From the NCBI GenBank assembly GCA_905178155.1, contig CAJINV010000015.1, forward strand, positions 758,955 to 822,954: a stretch of DNA of 64,000 nt, written 5' to 3'. Below the pieces are notes generated by a model, which saw nothing but the letters and a program-made list of their open reading frames with translations, was not told the DNA's origin and ran no database searches. Shown one piece after another: positions 11,101 to 20,661 of this stretch (the stretch's first letter is position 1; each line of letters starts with the position of its first letter). Source of the stretch: Amoebophrya sp. A120. Taxonomy: Eukaryota; Sar; Dinophyceae; Syndiniales; Amoebophryaceae. Made by a program: the position numbers and the translations under genes.

Positions 11101-12447
11101 AGGATCCCGGAACAAATCGGCATCCGCCTGTTTCACTTCGAGCTCGCGTTTCCTGATAAAAAGTAGAGATTGGAATTGGATTGAGTTTTTGTATTTAACA
11201 ATGAACATTGCTGATGCAGTTTAAGTTCTGTAGTCGTTGTACTTGTACAGAAGATGGAAGTACACATCAAGCTACTTCTTCGAGGGAGCTTACTACACTC
11301 AGAACATCAAATCATGTCGTTCACATATACCTTTTCTCTTCCTCCTCTTCTTGCCTCGCTCTTTCTTCCATTTCCCGCATAAAGCCCCCGAACAGCCTTT
11401 GCGCTCCGACTTCCCCTATCAACTGCAAAAACGTCTAGGTCTGACAGAGTGCCAGGTTTGTCATGCATATTTTGCATGGCCCATGGTGCCTGTGATGCAT
11501 GATTTAGCATCACAGCTTTTTTAAGGGCTTTATAATGCCTATTCCGCATGAGAAATAATGGCCTCTACGCGTAGTACAAACCGGACTCCCATAATTGCTG
11601 GTCATGCAACACAGGTTTTTTTGGAATCCGAAGACAGCATGACAAGTTACATCCTTCCAGACCCAGACATATTTGCAATGCATATCCCCTCCGGCCGCCT
11701 TGGCATTTCGTTCGATTTCCTCGCGTAGTTCCCTGACCTCCGCGGGCTATGAAAGCCTCAGGTTGGAAATCCTCAAAGTGAAAATAATTTGTAATGCAAA
11801 AAAACGACTTTAGTTGAAGCAGCATTTCTAGTCGGCGCATGACAAATTTCCCGGGCACTCGTCGAAGCGTGTCTGTCATACTAGTTAGGCAAAGGGGTGC
11901 CCTTCTCTCATGCTAATCAGCAGCCCAATTCTGAACCCGTAGAAGCACAATAGTCAGCCTCCATTGCGTTCTCTGCAAAAGAGTCTTTTTGGTGTCGCAT
12001 TTCATGCATCACAAATCATTTCCACTTTGAGAAGTTCCATTCTGAGGCTTTCATACGGGCTCTGCGGCCTCTCGGTCTTCCCTTCTTCGCTTCCGGTTTT
12101 CATCTATGCATTGCAAATATGTCTGGGTCTGGAAACATGTGAACCTCTGATGCGCATTTGAGACCAGAAGCAAATCTGTCACGCATGGACCGCAAAAGCC
12201 GCTCATTTCTTGTCACCAAAAGAGGGAACCTGTCATGCGGATTAGACATCGCCTAACGTGCTCAAAACCTGTGTTGCTAAGACTTGCATGCCAGACCTTC
12301 TGTGTCATGCACAAACAGCATGACACCCTTCCAGGAGACCCAGACATATTTGCAGTTCATATCATCTTCCGAGGAACTTTCCTCCGACCCCTCCTCGGCC
12401 TCCAGATCCCGAAACTGGGCGGCTTTGTCGCCTCGTCGCTTCGGCAT
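2187..12447 (-). CDS. SPT5: Transcription elongation factor SPT5 (DSIF large subunit)
   Basis: SPT5 binds RNA polymerase II, usually with SPT4, and controls pausing and elongation. The start is the ATG at 12447 (MPKRRGDKAAQFRDLE, then acidic), the stop TAG at 2187-2189; 1,341 residues in 24 exons. An acidic N-terminus is followed by the NGN domain (PKLWCVKIFGEGIDV, then DYIYIEAFKEQELRKFLQG), KOW segments (EFVRVLANGTYRGDLGRV; FETGDKIEVYMGQLKGVVA; YFEPGQRVKVISHHAKQRGR; LYDLVHVEQGDGVSSQPAVV; GLRMKIMKSTDKNPYKGQ) and a W/N/D/K-rich tail ending EIMEVDMDDL. Exons: 12447-12362, 12104-12056, 11747-11685, 11416-11331, 11152-11098, 10841-10683, 10529-10461, 10153-9949, 9739-9566, 9434-9030, 8772-8729, 8566-8397, 8088-8009, 7856-7416, 7206-6841, 6561-6500, 6233-6172, 5986-5621, 5369-5327, 4109-3666, 3516-3468, 3145-2703, 2529-2424, 2265-2187. 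Sixteen introns are introners, seven are GT-AG. Frame total 4106-80 = 3x1342. Confidence 0.9.
2266..2423. mobile_element. Introner, family B (SPT5 intron 23)
   Basis: Inverted ends TATGAACTGCAAAAGTATCG and ...CTTTTGCAATGCATA, flanked on both sides by TAATT. It separates two Glu-rich coding blocks that rejoin in frame (EEEIIEEEV). Confidence 0.9.
3146..3467. mobile_element. Introner, family F (SPT5 intron 21)
   Basis: 322 bp with ends TATCGAAAGGAAAAACTCCC and ...GGGGATTTTTCCCTTTGATA, TSD GGTAA on both sides. Same length as the family F copy in HAL at 61969-62290. Confidence 0.9.
3517..3665. mobile_element. Introner, family B (SPT5 intron 20)
   Basis: 149 bp, inverted ends TATGCAGTGCAAAAGTATCG and TACTTTTGCAGTTCATA, TSD TCATC on both sides. 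Removal gives AEMHDTMKQFNDVTGY in frame. Confidence 0.9.
4110..5326. mobile_element. Introner, family C, enlarged by a nested repeat (SPT5 intron 19)
   Basis: Ends TATGACAACCTCAGGTTGG and ...TTCTGAGGCTTTCATA, TSD CGCAA on both sides. The standard family C length is 308 bp; this copy is 1,217 bp because a GC-rich repeat of about 0.9 kb sits inside it (4147-5048). Host exons rejoin as YDSVVIARWEQEH. Confidence 0.85.
4147..5048 (+). repeat. GC-rich composite repeat nested in an introner, copy 1
   Basis: Starts near ATTACTATCTATTATATTC and ends GGGGCATGGCTGG. It is built of short-period purine/pyrimidine repeats: GAGGTCGACAGAGGT-like units at 4180-4560 and a run of CCCTCTCGCG units at about 4617-4716. 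A homologous copy in reverse orientation lies at 14741-15552. No convincing open frame. Confidence 0.8.
5370..5620. mobile_element. Introner, family A (SPT5 intron 18)
   Basis: 251 bp, ends TATCAAATGTAAAAATGTCT and ...AGACATTTTTACATTTGATA. Flanks GGGAT/TGGAT, one mismatch. The interior closely resembles the copy at 42623-42874. Confidence 0.9.
6234..6499. mobile_element. Introner, family A (SPT5 intron 16)
   Basis: 266 bp, TIR carrying ATGTCTGGGTCTGGAA, TSD TCGCT on both sides. Confidence 0.9.
6562..6840. mobile_element. Introner, family D (SPT5 intron 15)
   Basis: 279 bp, ends TATCCTGAGTAAAAACGTAC and GTACGTTTTTACTCAGGATA, TSD GATTC on both sides. Confidence 0.9.
8089..8396. mobile_element. 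Introner, family E (SPT5 intron 12)
   Basis: 308 bp, ends TATGGATGTGTCAGAGTTG and ...CTGTCAGTTCCATA. Flanks TCGCC/TCGCG, one mismatch. Removal joins GQLKGVVATVRKMLENG, a KOW segment. Confidence 0.88.
8567..8728. mobile_element. Introner, family G (SPT5 intron 11)
   Basis: 162 bp, ends TATCCACAGGAAGTTTC and ...TACAGGAAATTTGTATTGCATA, TSD TCAAC on both sides. Confidence 0.9.
8773..9029. mobile_element. Introner, family A (SPT5 intron 10)
   Basis: 257 bp, TIR with ATGTCTGGGTCTGGAA, right end CAGTTGATA. Flanks CGTTG/CGTTC, one mismatch. Confidence 0.88.
9435..9565 (-). other. GT-AG intron made of an introner remnant (SPT5 intron 9)
   Basis: On the minus strand the intron starts GTACTTAC after GGCTGGAC and ends CATACAG before AATTCGTC, an ordinary GT-AG pair. 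Its interior keeps family B features: GCAATACGAGTACGATA at the right, and GCATTACAAATTAGCATGAG and ATTTGTAATGC inside. No complete TIR pair or TSD is left. Confidence 0.6.
10154..10460. mobile_element. Introner, family E (SPT5 intron 7)
   Basis: 307 bp, ends TATGGATGTGTCAG and ...CTGACGCTTCCATA, TSD TTTCC on both sides. Nearly identical to the copy at 25777-26083. Confidence 0.92.
10530..10682. mobile_element. Introner, family G (SPT5 intron 6)
   Basis: 153 bp, ends TATCCACAGGAAATTTCCCG and ...GGAAATTTGTATTGCATA, TSD GGAGG on both sides. Confidence 0.9.
10842..11097. mobile_element. Introner, family A (SPT5 intron 5)
   Basis: 256 bp, family A TIR with ATGTCTGGGCGGTCTGG. The left terminus has mutated from TATC to GATC; TSD TAAAG on both sides. 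Confidence 0.85.
11417..11684. mobile_element. Introner, family A (SPT5 intron 3)
   Basis: 268 bp, ends TATCAACTGCAAAAACG and ...ATATTTGCAATGCATA, TSD TCCCC on both sides. Confidence 0.9.
11748..12055. mobile_element. Introner, family C (SPT5 intron 2)
   Basis: 308 bp, ends TATGAAAGCCTCAGGTTGG and ...TTCTGAGGCTTTCATA, TSD CGGGC on both sides. Serves as the uninterrupted reference for the enlarged copy at 4110-5326. Confidence 0.92.
12105..12361. mobile_element. Introner, family A (SPT5 intron 1)
   Basis: 257 bp, ends TATGCATTGCAAATATGTCT and ...CATATTTGCAGTTCATA, TSD TCATC on both sides. It directly follows the 29-codon first exon. Confidence 0.9.
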
Positions 12448-13820
12448 TGTATGTTCTTGCTAGAATAGAATATCGACGACCCACAGAACTGCAGCCCTTG
12501 CTAGTGCAGAGTCGTCCGATCGTGTAGAAGTCGCAGGAGCAGGTGGGGGCCGCGGCTTGTTGATATCGCTATGTACTCCGCGTCGATATCTGTAACCGCA
12601 TGAGTCGCTTCTTCAAATAACAGCTCTGAAAGATGGTAGTCGTCGGTGTCGTTCTTTTTCCGCGTTCATTTAAAAAAGTTGTACGTTCATTTGGTCGTCG
12701 TGGTGAAAACGATTGAAAAAACAGGTATCAACAAGAGCGAGATATTAAAGTATTAATTTCTTTGGTCCCGTAGCCAATTCGTCGACACAACTTGGAGGAA
12801 AAAAGAAGTGCCACAATTATCGGTCCTCTACTCTTCCCTAAAAGTGATTTTCAGGAGGTCATGGAACTTATTTCTAGGCCAGATAGTGCGCACAACACAC
12901 TGACTACAAGTGATACTGTTGGTTCGAGTTCGATATTTGTGCGTAGGAAGGAGATTTTTTCGAAATCGAACGACCTCCGGGGTCTGCAACAGCAACAAGC
13001 AGCTCATCAACATCAACTCCACTCATAAGCGTGAGGTGGAACCTCGTCAGGAACATCATATCGTACTCATTTATTTTCGAGTAGATTTTTTATCACGATT
13101 TTTATCATACTGAAAGAAACTGATCTGCTTCGACCTCGAACGTACAGTCTCCACCTAGTAGTACTACAGCGTTAATCACTTCTTGTTCCGTCGAAGAGCT
13201 CGTGCCAGACGCAGGCACTTTGGCTTGTTCCTGATGATCTCAACCTCAACCACGAAGATCTCGTCTTGATCTTGCCACTGCCAGAGGCACGACTCCGTAC
13301 CTATTTTGAGCGTCGATTTTAACAGCTTCAGAATCTTGATTCTGATTTATCGTTTCATCTGGAAAGGGGGAGAGCTTTGCTTTCTACTATTTTTTCCAGT
13401 GGTATTTTTTTACTTGTTTGTCGACGAGCACCATCAGATCACGTATCTTCACACTACTTCTACTACGAACAACATGCAAAAAAGCGCCAGAACATGAGGG
13501 CGATTTTGTGCCGTGATTCAGAGCGTGGGATTGAAGATTTTATGTGTTCTTGCTAGTATAATCGTGTCGTGCACGAGGACGACGTCATGCTGATATCTTG
13601 TTCATTCATCAACTGACACGATTCATAGAAAAGAACTGAGGAAATGGGTTTTATTCCCTTGCTCTAACAAGTACAAGGAAGGACAAAAGCACGTTCAGCT
13701 ATCCACGACATCATGCACTTTCTTACAGATCTCGACCGCAGCACTTCTCAAAGCAAGCGTCGGCATCATCGGTGACGAGTTACTTGTCATCCAAGTAGTA
13801 TAGCAAGCCTCCACTCACTG
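12448..13820. other. Intergenic stretch between SPT5 and KIF6
   Basis: AT-richer than the genes, with only short open frames on both strands. No introner ends, RNA gene or repeat seen. Expected to hold the SPT5 promoter side and the KIF6 3' flank. Confidence 0.5.
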
Positions 13821-16800
13821 TCACTTCATCTTCCCGAGCGCTTTGTAGAACCCCTGAACTTCCTTATCGACATCCGCATTCCCGGTTAGTTTCACCTGCT
13901 GCTGATTCACCGGGTCGTAAACATGCGTTTGATGGTGGTGACCGCCGCCCGCATGAGAAGTTACCGCCCCACCGTTTTCGCTCTCCACTTGCTCCTTTGC
14001 GATTTCCGTGAGTGAGGCCGTGGCTTCCTTGCGCAGAGACACAAACCAAGACTCGAAGTCCTTCTGCAGTCGCTTTTTGTTCTGCTCTATCCACAGCAAA
14101 TTTCCCGCACACGTACAAATGCAGTCTCTGCATGACAAAACTTGCAAGTTAGCGCTCCTTGTCATGCATTTTGTACAGGTATGGGAAATCCACATTGCAT
14201 ATGCTCCAAAACCTGCTGGATCCGCTCAATGTCGTGTTTCACCTGCCGGAGGGTGTTCGTGTTGTCCGAGTAGATTTTCTTGTCGTGCTCCAGCTGCGAA
14301 AGAAGGTGCTGCTCCTGCGGGTCTGATGTGGTCGTGGTGGATATGGTTGTTCCAATTTCAGTGTAAGGAGCAACGGTAAGCGATCAATCGCAAACTTTTT
14401 CCTTTTAGTACAGAAGGGAATCGATTACTATTCTGCAAATCAAAAACACTAAGCAAAGCTGCAGTGGAAGTGGTACAAGCAAAAAGTACCTGGCGCCTTC
14501 TCCTTCCCACTGCTCACGGCCCCACTTTGCTCCCCATCCACCCCTTTCTCCTCCTCCCCATCCTCCATGGCTCTCCCTAATCTCAACTTCTGTATTTCCG
14601 TCTTGCACTGCGCCGCGCGCTGCCGTGCCGTGTTTGCCTCCTCACCCAGCGCTTTCGCGTTGACATACAATTCCCGCAACAGTTCCTTGTTTTCTTCAAA
14701 CGATTCGTTATGCTGTGCAAGAGTATCGTACTAGTATGAACCAGCCATGCTCCGGCTGCCGCCGGAGCGCAAGGCTGTTGGGCCGGGGCAAGACTGTTTG
14801 CCGATCGGACCACAACCCCGCGGGCCTATGCACAACGAAACATATTGCGCCTCGCCAACCCGCAGGACCACTTGCGCGCTTCCCGCGCCTGTGGGCGCTC
14901 TGCGCAGGGAGCAGCTGCAAAGAACACCGGGGGCGAACAGAAGCCGCCCGGCGGGAGAGGGTAGCGCGAGAGGGTGGCGCGAGAGGGTGCGCGCGAGGGT
15001 GGCGCGAGAGGGTTGCGCGAGAGGGTGCGCGAGAGGGTGGCGCGGAAAGGCGCCGCACAAAACAGCTCCGCGAATGGCCTGCAGTGCCAAATATGGGTAG
15101 TGCCATGCGGATTCGCGCCCGTTTCTTTGTGTTTTACCCTCTCGCAGACCTCTCGCAGAGCCTCTTTTTGACCTCTTTTGGGGGTCCCCGCTAATAATCC
15201 GGCTATACTCGCGGGTAGAGGTCGACAGAGGTGGCCGAGAGGTGGCCAAGAGGGTCCGCGAGAGGTCGCCCCTTATTCGCGCCACCTCTCGCCACCTCTG
15301 TCGACCTCTCGCGCCCCCTCTTTTTGACCTCTCTGCACCCTCTGTGCCACTTAGGCGGCGCCTAAGGGTGGGCCCTTACTGTGGGCCTTATTCGCGCACC
15401 CTCTCGCGGACCCTCTCGAACGGGGTCCCGCGCCACCTCTCCACCTCTGTCGACCTCTTTTCTACCTCTGTCGACCTCTTTTTTACCTCTCGGCCACCTC
15501 TCTGGGACCCTCTGTCTACCTCTTTTTTCGCATTAATATAATGTATAAGTAATCGCATGACAAATTTTTCCAGAAGGAAAAATTGAATTTGTCATGCAGA
15601 TTCGGGTAAAAGACTACATCTGTACTGCAAGGCTGCCATTTAATATACGAGTACGATACTTTTGCAATGGATATTCGTTTCGCCTAACTGATTTCCGAAA
15701 AACTTCAAACGCCTTTGCGCGGTCGAGGAGGAGTTCTGCAGCCTCGCGGCCCTGGGGGACTGGGGCGGAACTGGAGCTTGAAGATGCATTTTTTCCTGGG
15801 ACGCCGCGACTATGCGGTGCGTAAGAACTACTGGAAGAAGCTGAAGCTGCTGAGCCTCCCCCTGCAATGCTCGTTACATCCGACGCAGCGACGCTGGTAT
15901 TCAACGCGGAAGAAGACAACATCCCTTGCGTAGTTGCGCTCGTACTCCGGCTTGCGACGCTGCTGGCGGAAGGCGAGTGATCGGCTTTTGTGGAGGAAGA
16001 CGTATCCTGTGCAAAAGTATCACACTCGTATTGCAGTCATGCATCACAAATCTTTTCCTTAACGTAAATCCGCATTACAAATTATATTTGTCATGCTGAG
16101 AAAATTTGTAATGCATCTATACGAGTACGATACTTTTGCATTGCATAAGACGCGCTAGTTCCTGAAGCGCCGCCGCCCCGACTCGACGCCGCACTTCCAT
16201 CTATCCACAGTAAATTTCCCGCACACGTACACATGCGGTCTCTGCATGACAAAACTTGGCTTCGATCCTAGTTTAGCATGGCAAGTTTTACGCTTCAAAT
16301 TGGTGAAATTTGTGATGCATGTTGTACATGTACGGGAAATTTGTATTGCATACCATCACCAGCTGCGCCATTACCGCCGCCCCGATTCACGATCGAGACC
16401 AAGATGCCGATTTCCTGATCTCTCTGCGCCACTTCCAGTTCTAGCTGCTTGATTTGTTGCTGCAGCGCCGCGGTGTTTTTGTTTGATGACGTTGTACCGC
16501 CTGCAGAAGATGAGGACGAAGCACCGGCGCCTGAGGTTGCGTTCAACCCTCCAGTATGCATTGCAAAAGTATCGTACTAGTATAAATTGCATTACAAATT
16601 GGCTTAGCATTACAAATTAAATTTGTAATGCGGATTTGCCTTGAGAGAAAAATTTGTAATGCATGATTGCAATTACTACGAGTACGATACTTTTGCACAG
16701 GATATCCAGCAGCTCCCACCCCACCGCCGTTCAACGCCAATTGCCGGAACTGTCGGAATATCCTGTGCAAAAGTATCGCACTCGTATAAATGCATTACAA

Positions 16801-19800
16801 ATTTCCTCAGCATGAGAAGGAAAATTTGTAATGCGGATTGACCTTAGGTAAAGGATTTGTAATGCATGATTTTGATTGCAATACGAGTACGATACTTTTG
16901 CACTGGATACGGAAACACTCCAACTGCTTCTTCCTCCCGCCGCCGACTTATCAAGTGTAAAAGTGTCTGGGTCTGGAAGGGTGCCACACTTGTCATGCAG
17001 GTTTTCTATGACCCATGACGTCTGGCATGTAGGACATAGCATGACACATTCTGTGAGAGTTCCATCATGCCTATCCTGCATGAGAAACTGCCTCTCGATT
17101 AGGTCAGAAGTGGACAGCTTTTGATAAGCATGCAACACAGATTTTTACATCATTCAGATTTAGCATGACAAGTTCCATCCTTCCAGACCCAGACATTTTT
17201 ACAATCCATACGACTATGAAATTCGCGATTTGCGTGTCTTCGCAGAACTCCAAAACCTGCTTTTTGCACTTTTCCACCTTCTCTAAACTGAGCTCGCTAT
17301 CCGGATCCGCGTCGTCCTCGTCGTCCCCACGGTATTGCTTCAGTTCGTCTTTCAACTCCAAAATCTCGCGCTTCAGTCGTTTTATCATCAACTGCGGGTC
17401 CAGTTCCTCGTTTACGATCGCCGAATTTTTGATGCACGCTACTCTTTGCGCAAACCGGCAGGTGGAAATCGCTTCGTCGATGTTGGTCGGCTCGACTGCG
17501 ATGGTCCCGACCATCACCGTTTTACAGTTTCCGCCGAGGGAGTCGCGGAGCACCGAAGTCATCATAGAATTCCGGTACGGGATGTGCATCCGGCCGCCGG
17601 TGGAGCGTTCGTTTAAGGCGACGATGACTTGCTCGAGAAAATGGAGGGAGGTGTTGATGTATTTGGCTTCGCTGTTTTGATGTTCTTGTGATGCGATTAC
17701 CATTCACTCCTTACTTGACCCATGCAATTCCACATGACAATCTCAACCGACCGAAAATCGAAATAAAATCATAAATACGCCAGCAACTTCCCATCCACGC
17801 CCGTCTTGCTCACGCGCTCCGATCCGGCAAGATCCACCAAGTGCACTTTCGACCTCCTCACTACGTCCGAGCCGTGCTCGGAACTCTGGATCCAAATGAT
17901 GAAGATGCAGTGCGACCGCGTGGAGGCGTCGTTCATGGGCGTCTCTGCGACCACGCGGTTGGTATCGCCGAGGAAGAGAAGGTTCAAAGCGTCTTCTTCC
18001 GAGGCAGCGACGTTGACGGAGAGGTTTTTCAGATGCATGTTGCCATCTTCGTCTTCGCGCAGGGAAACCTGGAGTTTGTTGTGCAGAACAGCCTAGCCAA
18101 AAAATTCAAAGGACTCAAATTGTAATGCTGAAACGGGAAAATCAACACCCACAAGCACAGGCAAATAAGCAGTGTTAATATTAGCATGACAAACTCTAGA
18201 AAGAAGTTGAAGTACCTTCGGCAACGACTCCAATTTCTGTGCTTGCTCGTCCCGGGAAAGTAAATCGTACCCGTAATTGTTGTAGATTTCCAGGTACGAG
18301 ACAAACACGGAGTGTGAATTCTGCCCGTCTCGCCTTATATGCTCGAAAATTTCGGAAATCGTCCGTGGTATCAACCTATGGAAGTCTCAGGACCGCAATC
18401 GACAAAGTTGAAATGATTTCTGATGGATAAAACGGATACTAGTTGGTGCCCAGTTTCCAAGTGGCGCATGACAAATTTGGGTAGAACCCCAGTCCAGTTT
18501 GTCATGCTGTTTGGGTAAGGAAGACGCCTTTTTTCATGCTTCTTCACCAGCTTTATTTCTACCCCTACTCAAGAACAACAGACTTACAATCTGCCTCACT
18601 TGCCTACTCTGCAAGATAGGCATTTTGTGGCTTGCATGTTATGCATTACAACTTTTTCAACTTTTTTGATTTCGATCCTGACGCTTCCGTACAACCCCCG
18701 GTCGACGTATTTCTCCGAGCCACCGGTGATCGTGTTATCCTGTGCAAAAGTATCGTATTCGTATAAATGCAAGTCTTGCATTACAAATCTTTGTCTTAAG
18801 GCAAATCTGCATTACAAATTTTCTTTCTCATGCTGAAGAAATTTGTAATGCATTTATACGAGTACGATACTTTTGCAATTCATACGTGTACGTTTTCCCC
18901 GATATCAAATGCAAATATGTTTGGGTCTGGAAACCTGTGATGCAAGGAAGGGAATACTAGTGAGCCCACTGTGATGCGCTCCCCAGCATGACAAGTTTTC
19001 CGGTGCCTCTGAGTTGCGTACTCCGCATGAGAAGCCGCGTTTTTGCATCACAGACAGGAGGACCTCTACTTCGCGGGCACGCAATACAGAGTTTAGAGTC
19101 ATGCTCATGCCAGACTAGCATCATAAATCTCGCAATTATCTCCCAGACCCAGACATATTTGCAGTTCACACCGGACCCCGTTTGCCCATACGCGAAGATC
19201 GTACCGTTCAAACCGTTCAAAGCGTCTTTGATTACTATCCCGTGTAAAAACATCCCCACCTCAGCGTGGTTGTCATGCGATTCTGCATGCCAAAAAAGTT
19301 TCTCATGCGGAGCCCTATGAGAAGCATTTCCCCTTCGTGTTTTGGGATTTGTGTTGCTAGGATCAGCGTGATATGCTAGATCTGTCATGCTTCTGAGCTA
19401 GCTGCACAGGATCGCACTACGAGGATAAATTTGTCATGCAAAAACACCAAAGCTGTGTGATTTGTCTAGCAGATTTCCCATGTTGACTCTGGTGTGGGGA
19501 CGTTTTTAATCAGAATAATTACCGGCCCGGCGACTGTTTTGAAAACTTCCTCCTGCGTCGCGTCCATGCCGAATAACCCGTCGAACTTGAACTTGTGATT
19601 CTGCTTCGAGTTGTTGACAAGTTGGCCCTGCCCGGAATCCACATGCTCCCGGTCGATGTGAAAATCCACAATGTCGTCGTCATCGCGGAAAGAATATTCG
19701 CAAGAAATTTCCCGTACACATAAGTACAAGTGCGGTCTCTGCATGGCAAAACTGGGCTTCGATCCTCGTTTAGCATGACAAGTTTTACACCCCAAATTGG

Positions 19801-19949
19801 AGAAATTTGTGATGCATTTTGTACATGTACAGGAAATTTGTATTGCATAAGGAAAAACCCGGGAACGCACGGGTGGTGGGACGCACGCGGAGAAACACAC
19901 GAATGTTCGTGTTCGAACCTGCTGACTGAGATTTGTCTTTCTCTGACAT
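13821..19949 (-). CDS. KIF6: Kinesin-9 family motor, KIF6-like
   Basis: Microtubule motor of the kinesin-9 family, which in other eukaryotes works in cilia and flagella. The start ATG at 19949 gives MSEKDKSQSAGSNTNIRVFL; stop TGA at 13821; 846 residues in 16 exons. The motor has GQTGSGKTYT (P-loop), SYLEIYNNYGYDLL, AETPMNDASTRSHCIF (switch I), VHLVDLAGSERVSKTG (switch II) and EAKYINTSLHFLEQV, all closest to KIF6 in my recollection. The stalk AFEVFRKS...AKALGEEANTARQ and the tail DFESWFVSLRKEAT also match KIF6. Exons: 19949-19850, 19694-19518, 19235-19171, 18902-18885, 18735-18692, 18376-18216, 18068-17779, 17671-17211, 16948-16910, 16758-16705, 16554-16353, 16201-16148, 16002-15674, 14708-14490, 14322-14202, 14087-13821. 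Twelve introners, three GT-AG introns. Frame total 2601-60 = 3x847. Confidence 0.9.
14088..14201. mobile_element. Introner, family G, short (KIF6 intron 15)
   Basis: 114 bp, ends TATCCACAGCAAATTTCCC and ...GGAAATCCACATTGCATA, TSD TGCTC on both sides. Confidence 0.9.
14709..15673. mobile_element. Introner, family B, enlarged by a nested repeat (KIF6 intron 13)
   Basis: 965 bp, ends TATGCTGTGCAAGAGTATCG and CGATACTTTTGCAATGGATA, TSD TTCGT on both sides. Standard family B is about 150 bp; the excess is the nested GC-rich repeat at 14741-15552. Host exons rejoin as KSVRRNESFEENKELLR. Confidence 0.88.
14741..15552 (-). repeat. GC-rich composite repeat nested in an introner, copy 2
   Basis: Reverse-orientation homologue of 4147-5048: begins CCAGCCATGCTCCGGCTGCC and ends near GCATTAATATAATGTATAAG. 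Contains GAGAGGGTGGCGC-type tandem units (about 14955-15050) and CCTCTGTCGACCTC units (15280-15530). No convincing open frame. Confidence 0.8.
16003..16147. mobile_element. Introner, family B (KIF6 intron 12)
   Basis: 145 bp, ends TATCCTGTGCAAAAGTATC and ATACTTTTGCATTGCATA, TSD AGACG on both sides. Confidence 0.9.
16202..16352. mobile_element. Introner, family G (KIF6 intron 11)
   Basis: 151 bp, ends TATCCACAGTAAATTTCCCG and ...GGAAATTTGTATTGCATA, TSD CCATC on both sides. Confidence 0.9.
16555..16704. mobile_element. Introner, family B (KIF6 intron 10)
   Basis: 150 bp, ends TATGCATTGCAAAAGTATCG and ATACTTTTGCACAGGATA, TSD TCCAG on both sides. Only 54 nt separate it from the next family B copy. 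Confidence 0.9.
16759..16909. mobile_element. Introner, family B (KIF6 intron 9)
   Basis: 151 bp, ends TATCCTGTGCAAAAGTATCG and GATACTTTTGCACTGGATA, TSD CGGAA on both sides. Confidence 0.9.
16949..17210. mobile_element. Introner, family A (KIF6 intron 8)
   Basis: 262 bp, ends TATCAAGTGTAAAAGTGTCT and ...ACATTTTTACAATCCATA, TSD CGACT on both sides. Confidence 0.9.
18377..18691. mobile_element. Introner, family E (KIF6 intron 5)
   Basis: 315 bp, ends TATGGAAGTCTCAGGAC and ...CCTGACGCTTCCGTA, TSD CAACC on both sides. Confidence 0.9.
18736..18884. mobile_element. Introner, family B (KIF6 intron 4)
   Basis: 149 bp, ends TATCCTGTGCAAAAGTATCG and GATACTTTTGCAATTCATA, TSD CGTGT on both sides. Only 18 nt separate it from the next introner. 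Confidence 0.9.
18903..19170. mobile_element. Introner, family A, inside the kinesin P-loop codons (KIF6 intron 3)
   Basis: 268 bp, left end TATCAAATGCAAATATGT, right end mutated to CAGTTCACA. Flanks CCCGA/CCGGA, one mismatch. Removal gives GQTGSGKTYT. Confidence 0.88.
19236..19517. mobile_element. Introner, family D (KIF6 intron 2)
   Basis: 282 bp, ends TATCCCGTGTAAAAACATCC and ...GGGACGTTTTTAATCAGAATA, TSD ATTAC on both sides; TIRs are more diverged than in other D copies. Confidence 0.87.
19695..19849. mobile_element. Introner, family G (KIF6 intron 1)
   Basis: 155 bp, left end TATTCGCAAGAAATTTCCCG, right end GGAAATTTGTATTGCATA. Flanks AAGAA/AGGAA, one mismatch. Confidence 0.85.
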
Positions 19950-20661
19950 GATGCTTTTTGGCAGGCTTTTTGAACTCCAAGAAAAAAGGATATTGTCAAT
20001 TACGGCCGCCGTGGTGGTGCCTGAACTGCACGACGACCCTTATCGAAAAACAAAAATCGACTCTTTGCCTTTATTTGTATGTGCTGGTGTTGATCCTCCT
20101 TTTAAAGCTCCAGATGAACCAGAAGTAGCCGAGCCCTGTTGTAGTTCCTCGGGGCAGGAGCACGGATCCTTTAGCGGCCCTTCTTGTTCTTGAGCTGCAC
20201 CGACACTGACACCGACACCTACCTGCTTTCGGCGCCGGATCATGAGGAGAACAAGCATGCGGCATTGGCGCTGCTGGTCTCGTCGTTCCGCAATGCTTTT
20301 ACGCAAAAATCCTACTTCGTGGTGTTGCACTTCACGCAGATTTTAGAGTTGTTGCTGCTGGTTCATTCTTCAGGATTAAAGCCAATAATCTTCATTACGT
20401 CAACATCTTCATCAGGAGACGCTTTTGCATTCATTGTACAAAAAAAAAGTAAATTTTCACGAAATTTTCAATAAGGCATTTTTTTTATTTTCGTGACAAA
20501 TAAAACAAAACCTTAGTAGGGACAAGGTGAAGCGCAACATCTTTGTTCTCGAGATCTAAGTAGGGACTTCTTTGAAGTTTGCAAATTCAGGTTTTCATCT
20601 ATTACCTCTGCTAAAAGCCTTTTTTCTACTTTCCGGAGTGGAATAATCAACAAACTGCGAC
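19950..20661. other. Intergenic stretch between KIF6 and the MgtE-like gene
   Basis: Short open frames only; no introner ends or RNA genes. It contains the KIF6 upstream region and the 3' flank of the transporter gene. Confidence 0.5.

Noticed and set aside
12768-12790. CCGTAGCCA, the start of the dinoflagellate spliced leader
   Set aside because: Only the first nine bases match; the rest (ATTCGTCGAC) differs from the known leader, and no RNA-gene context is seen.
4147-15552. Frames within the GC-rich nested repeats as Ser/Arg/Pro-rich proteins
   Set aside because: Several frames on both strands are open at once because the unit is short and stop-poor; there is no coding signal beyond that.
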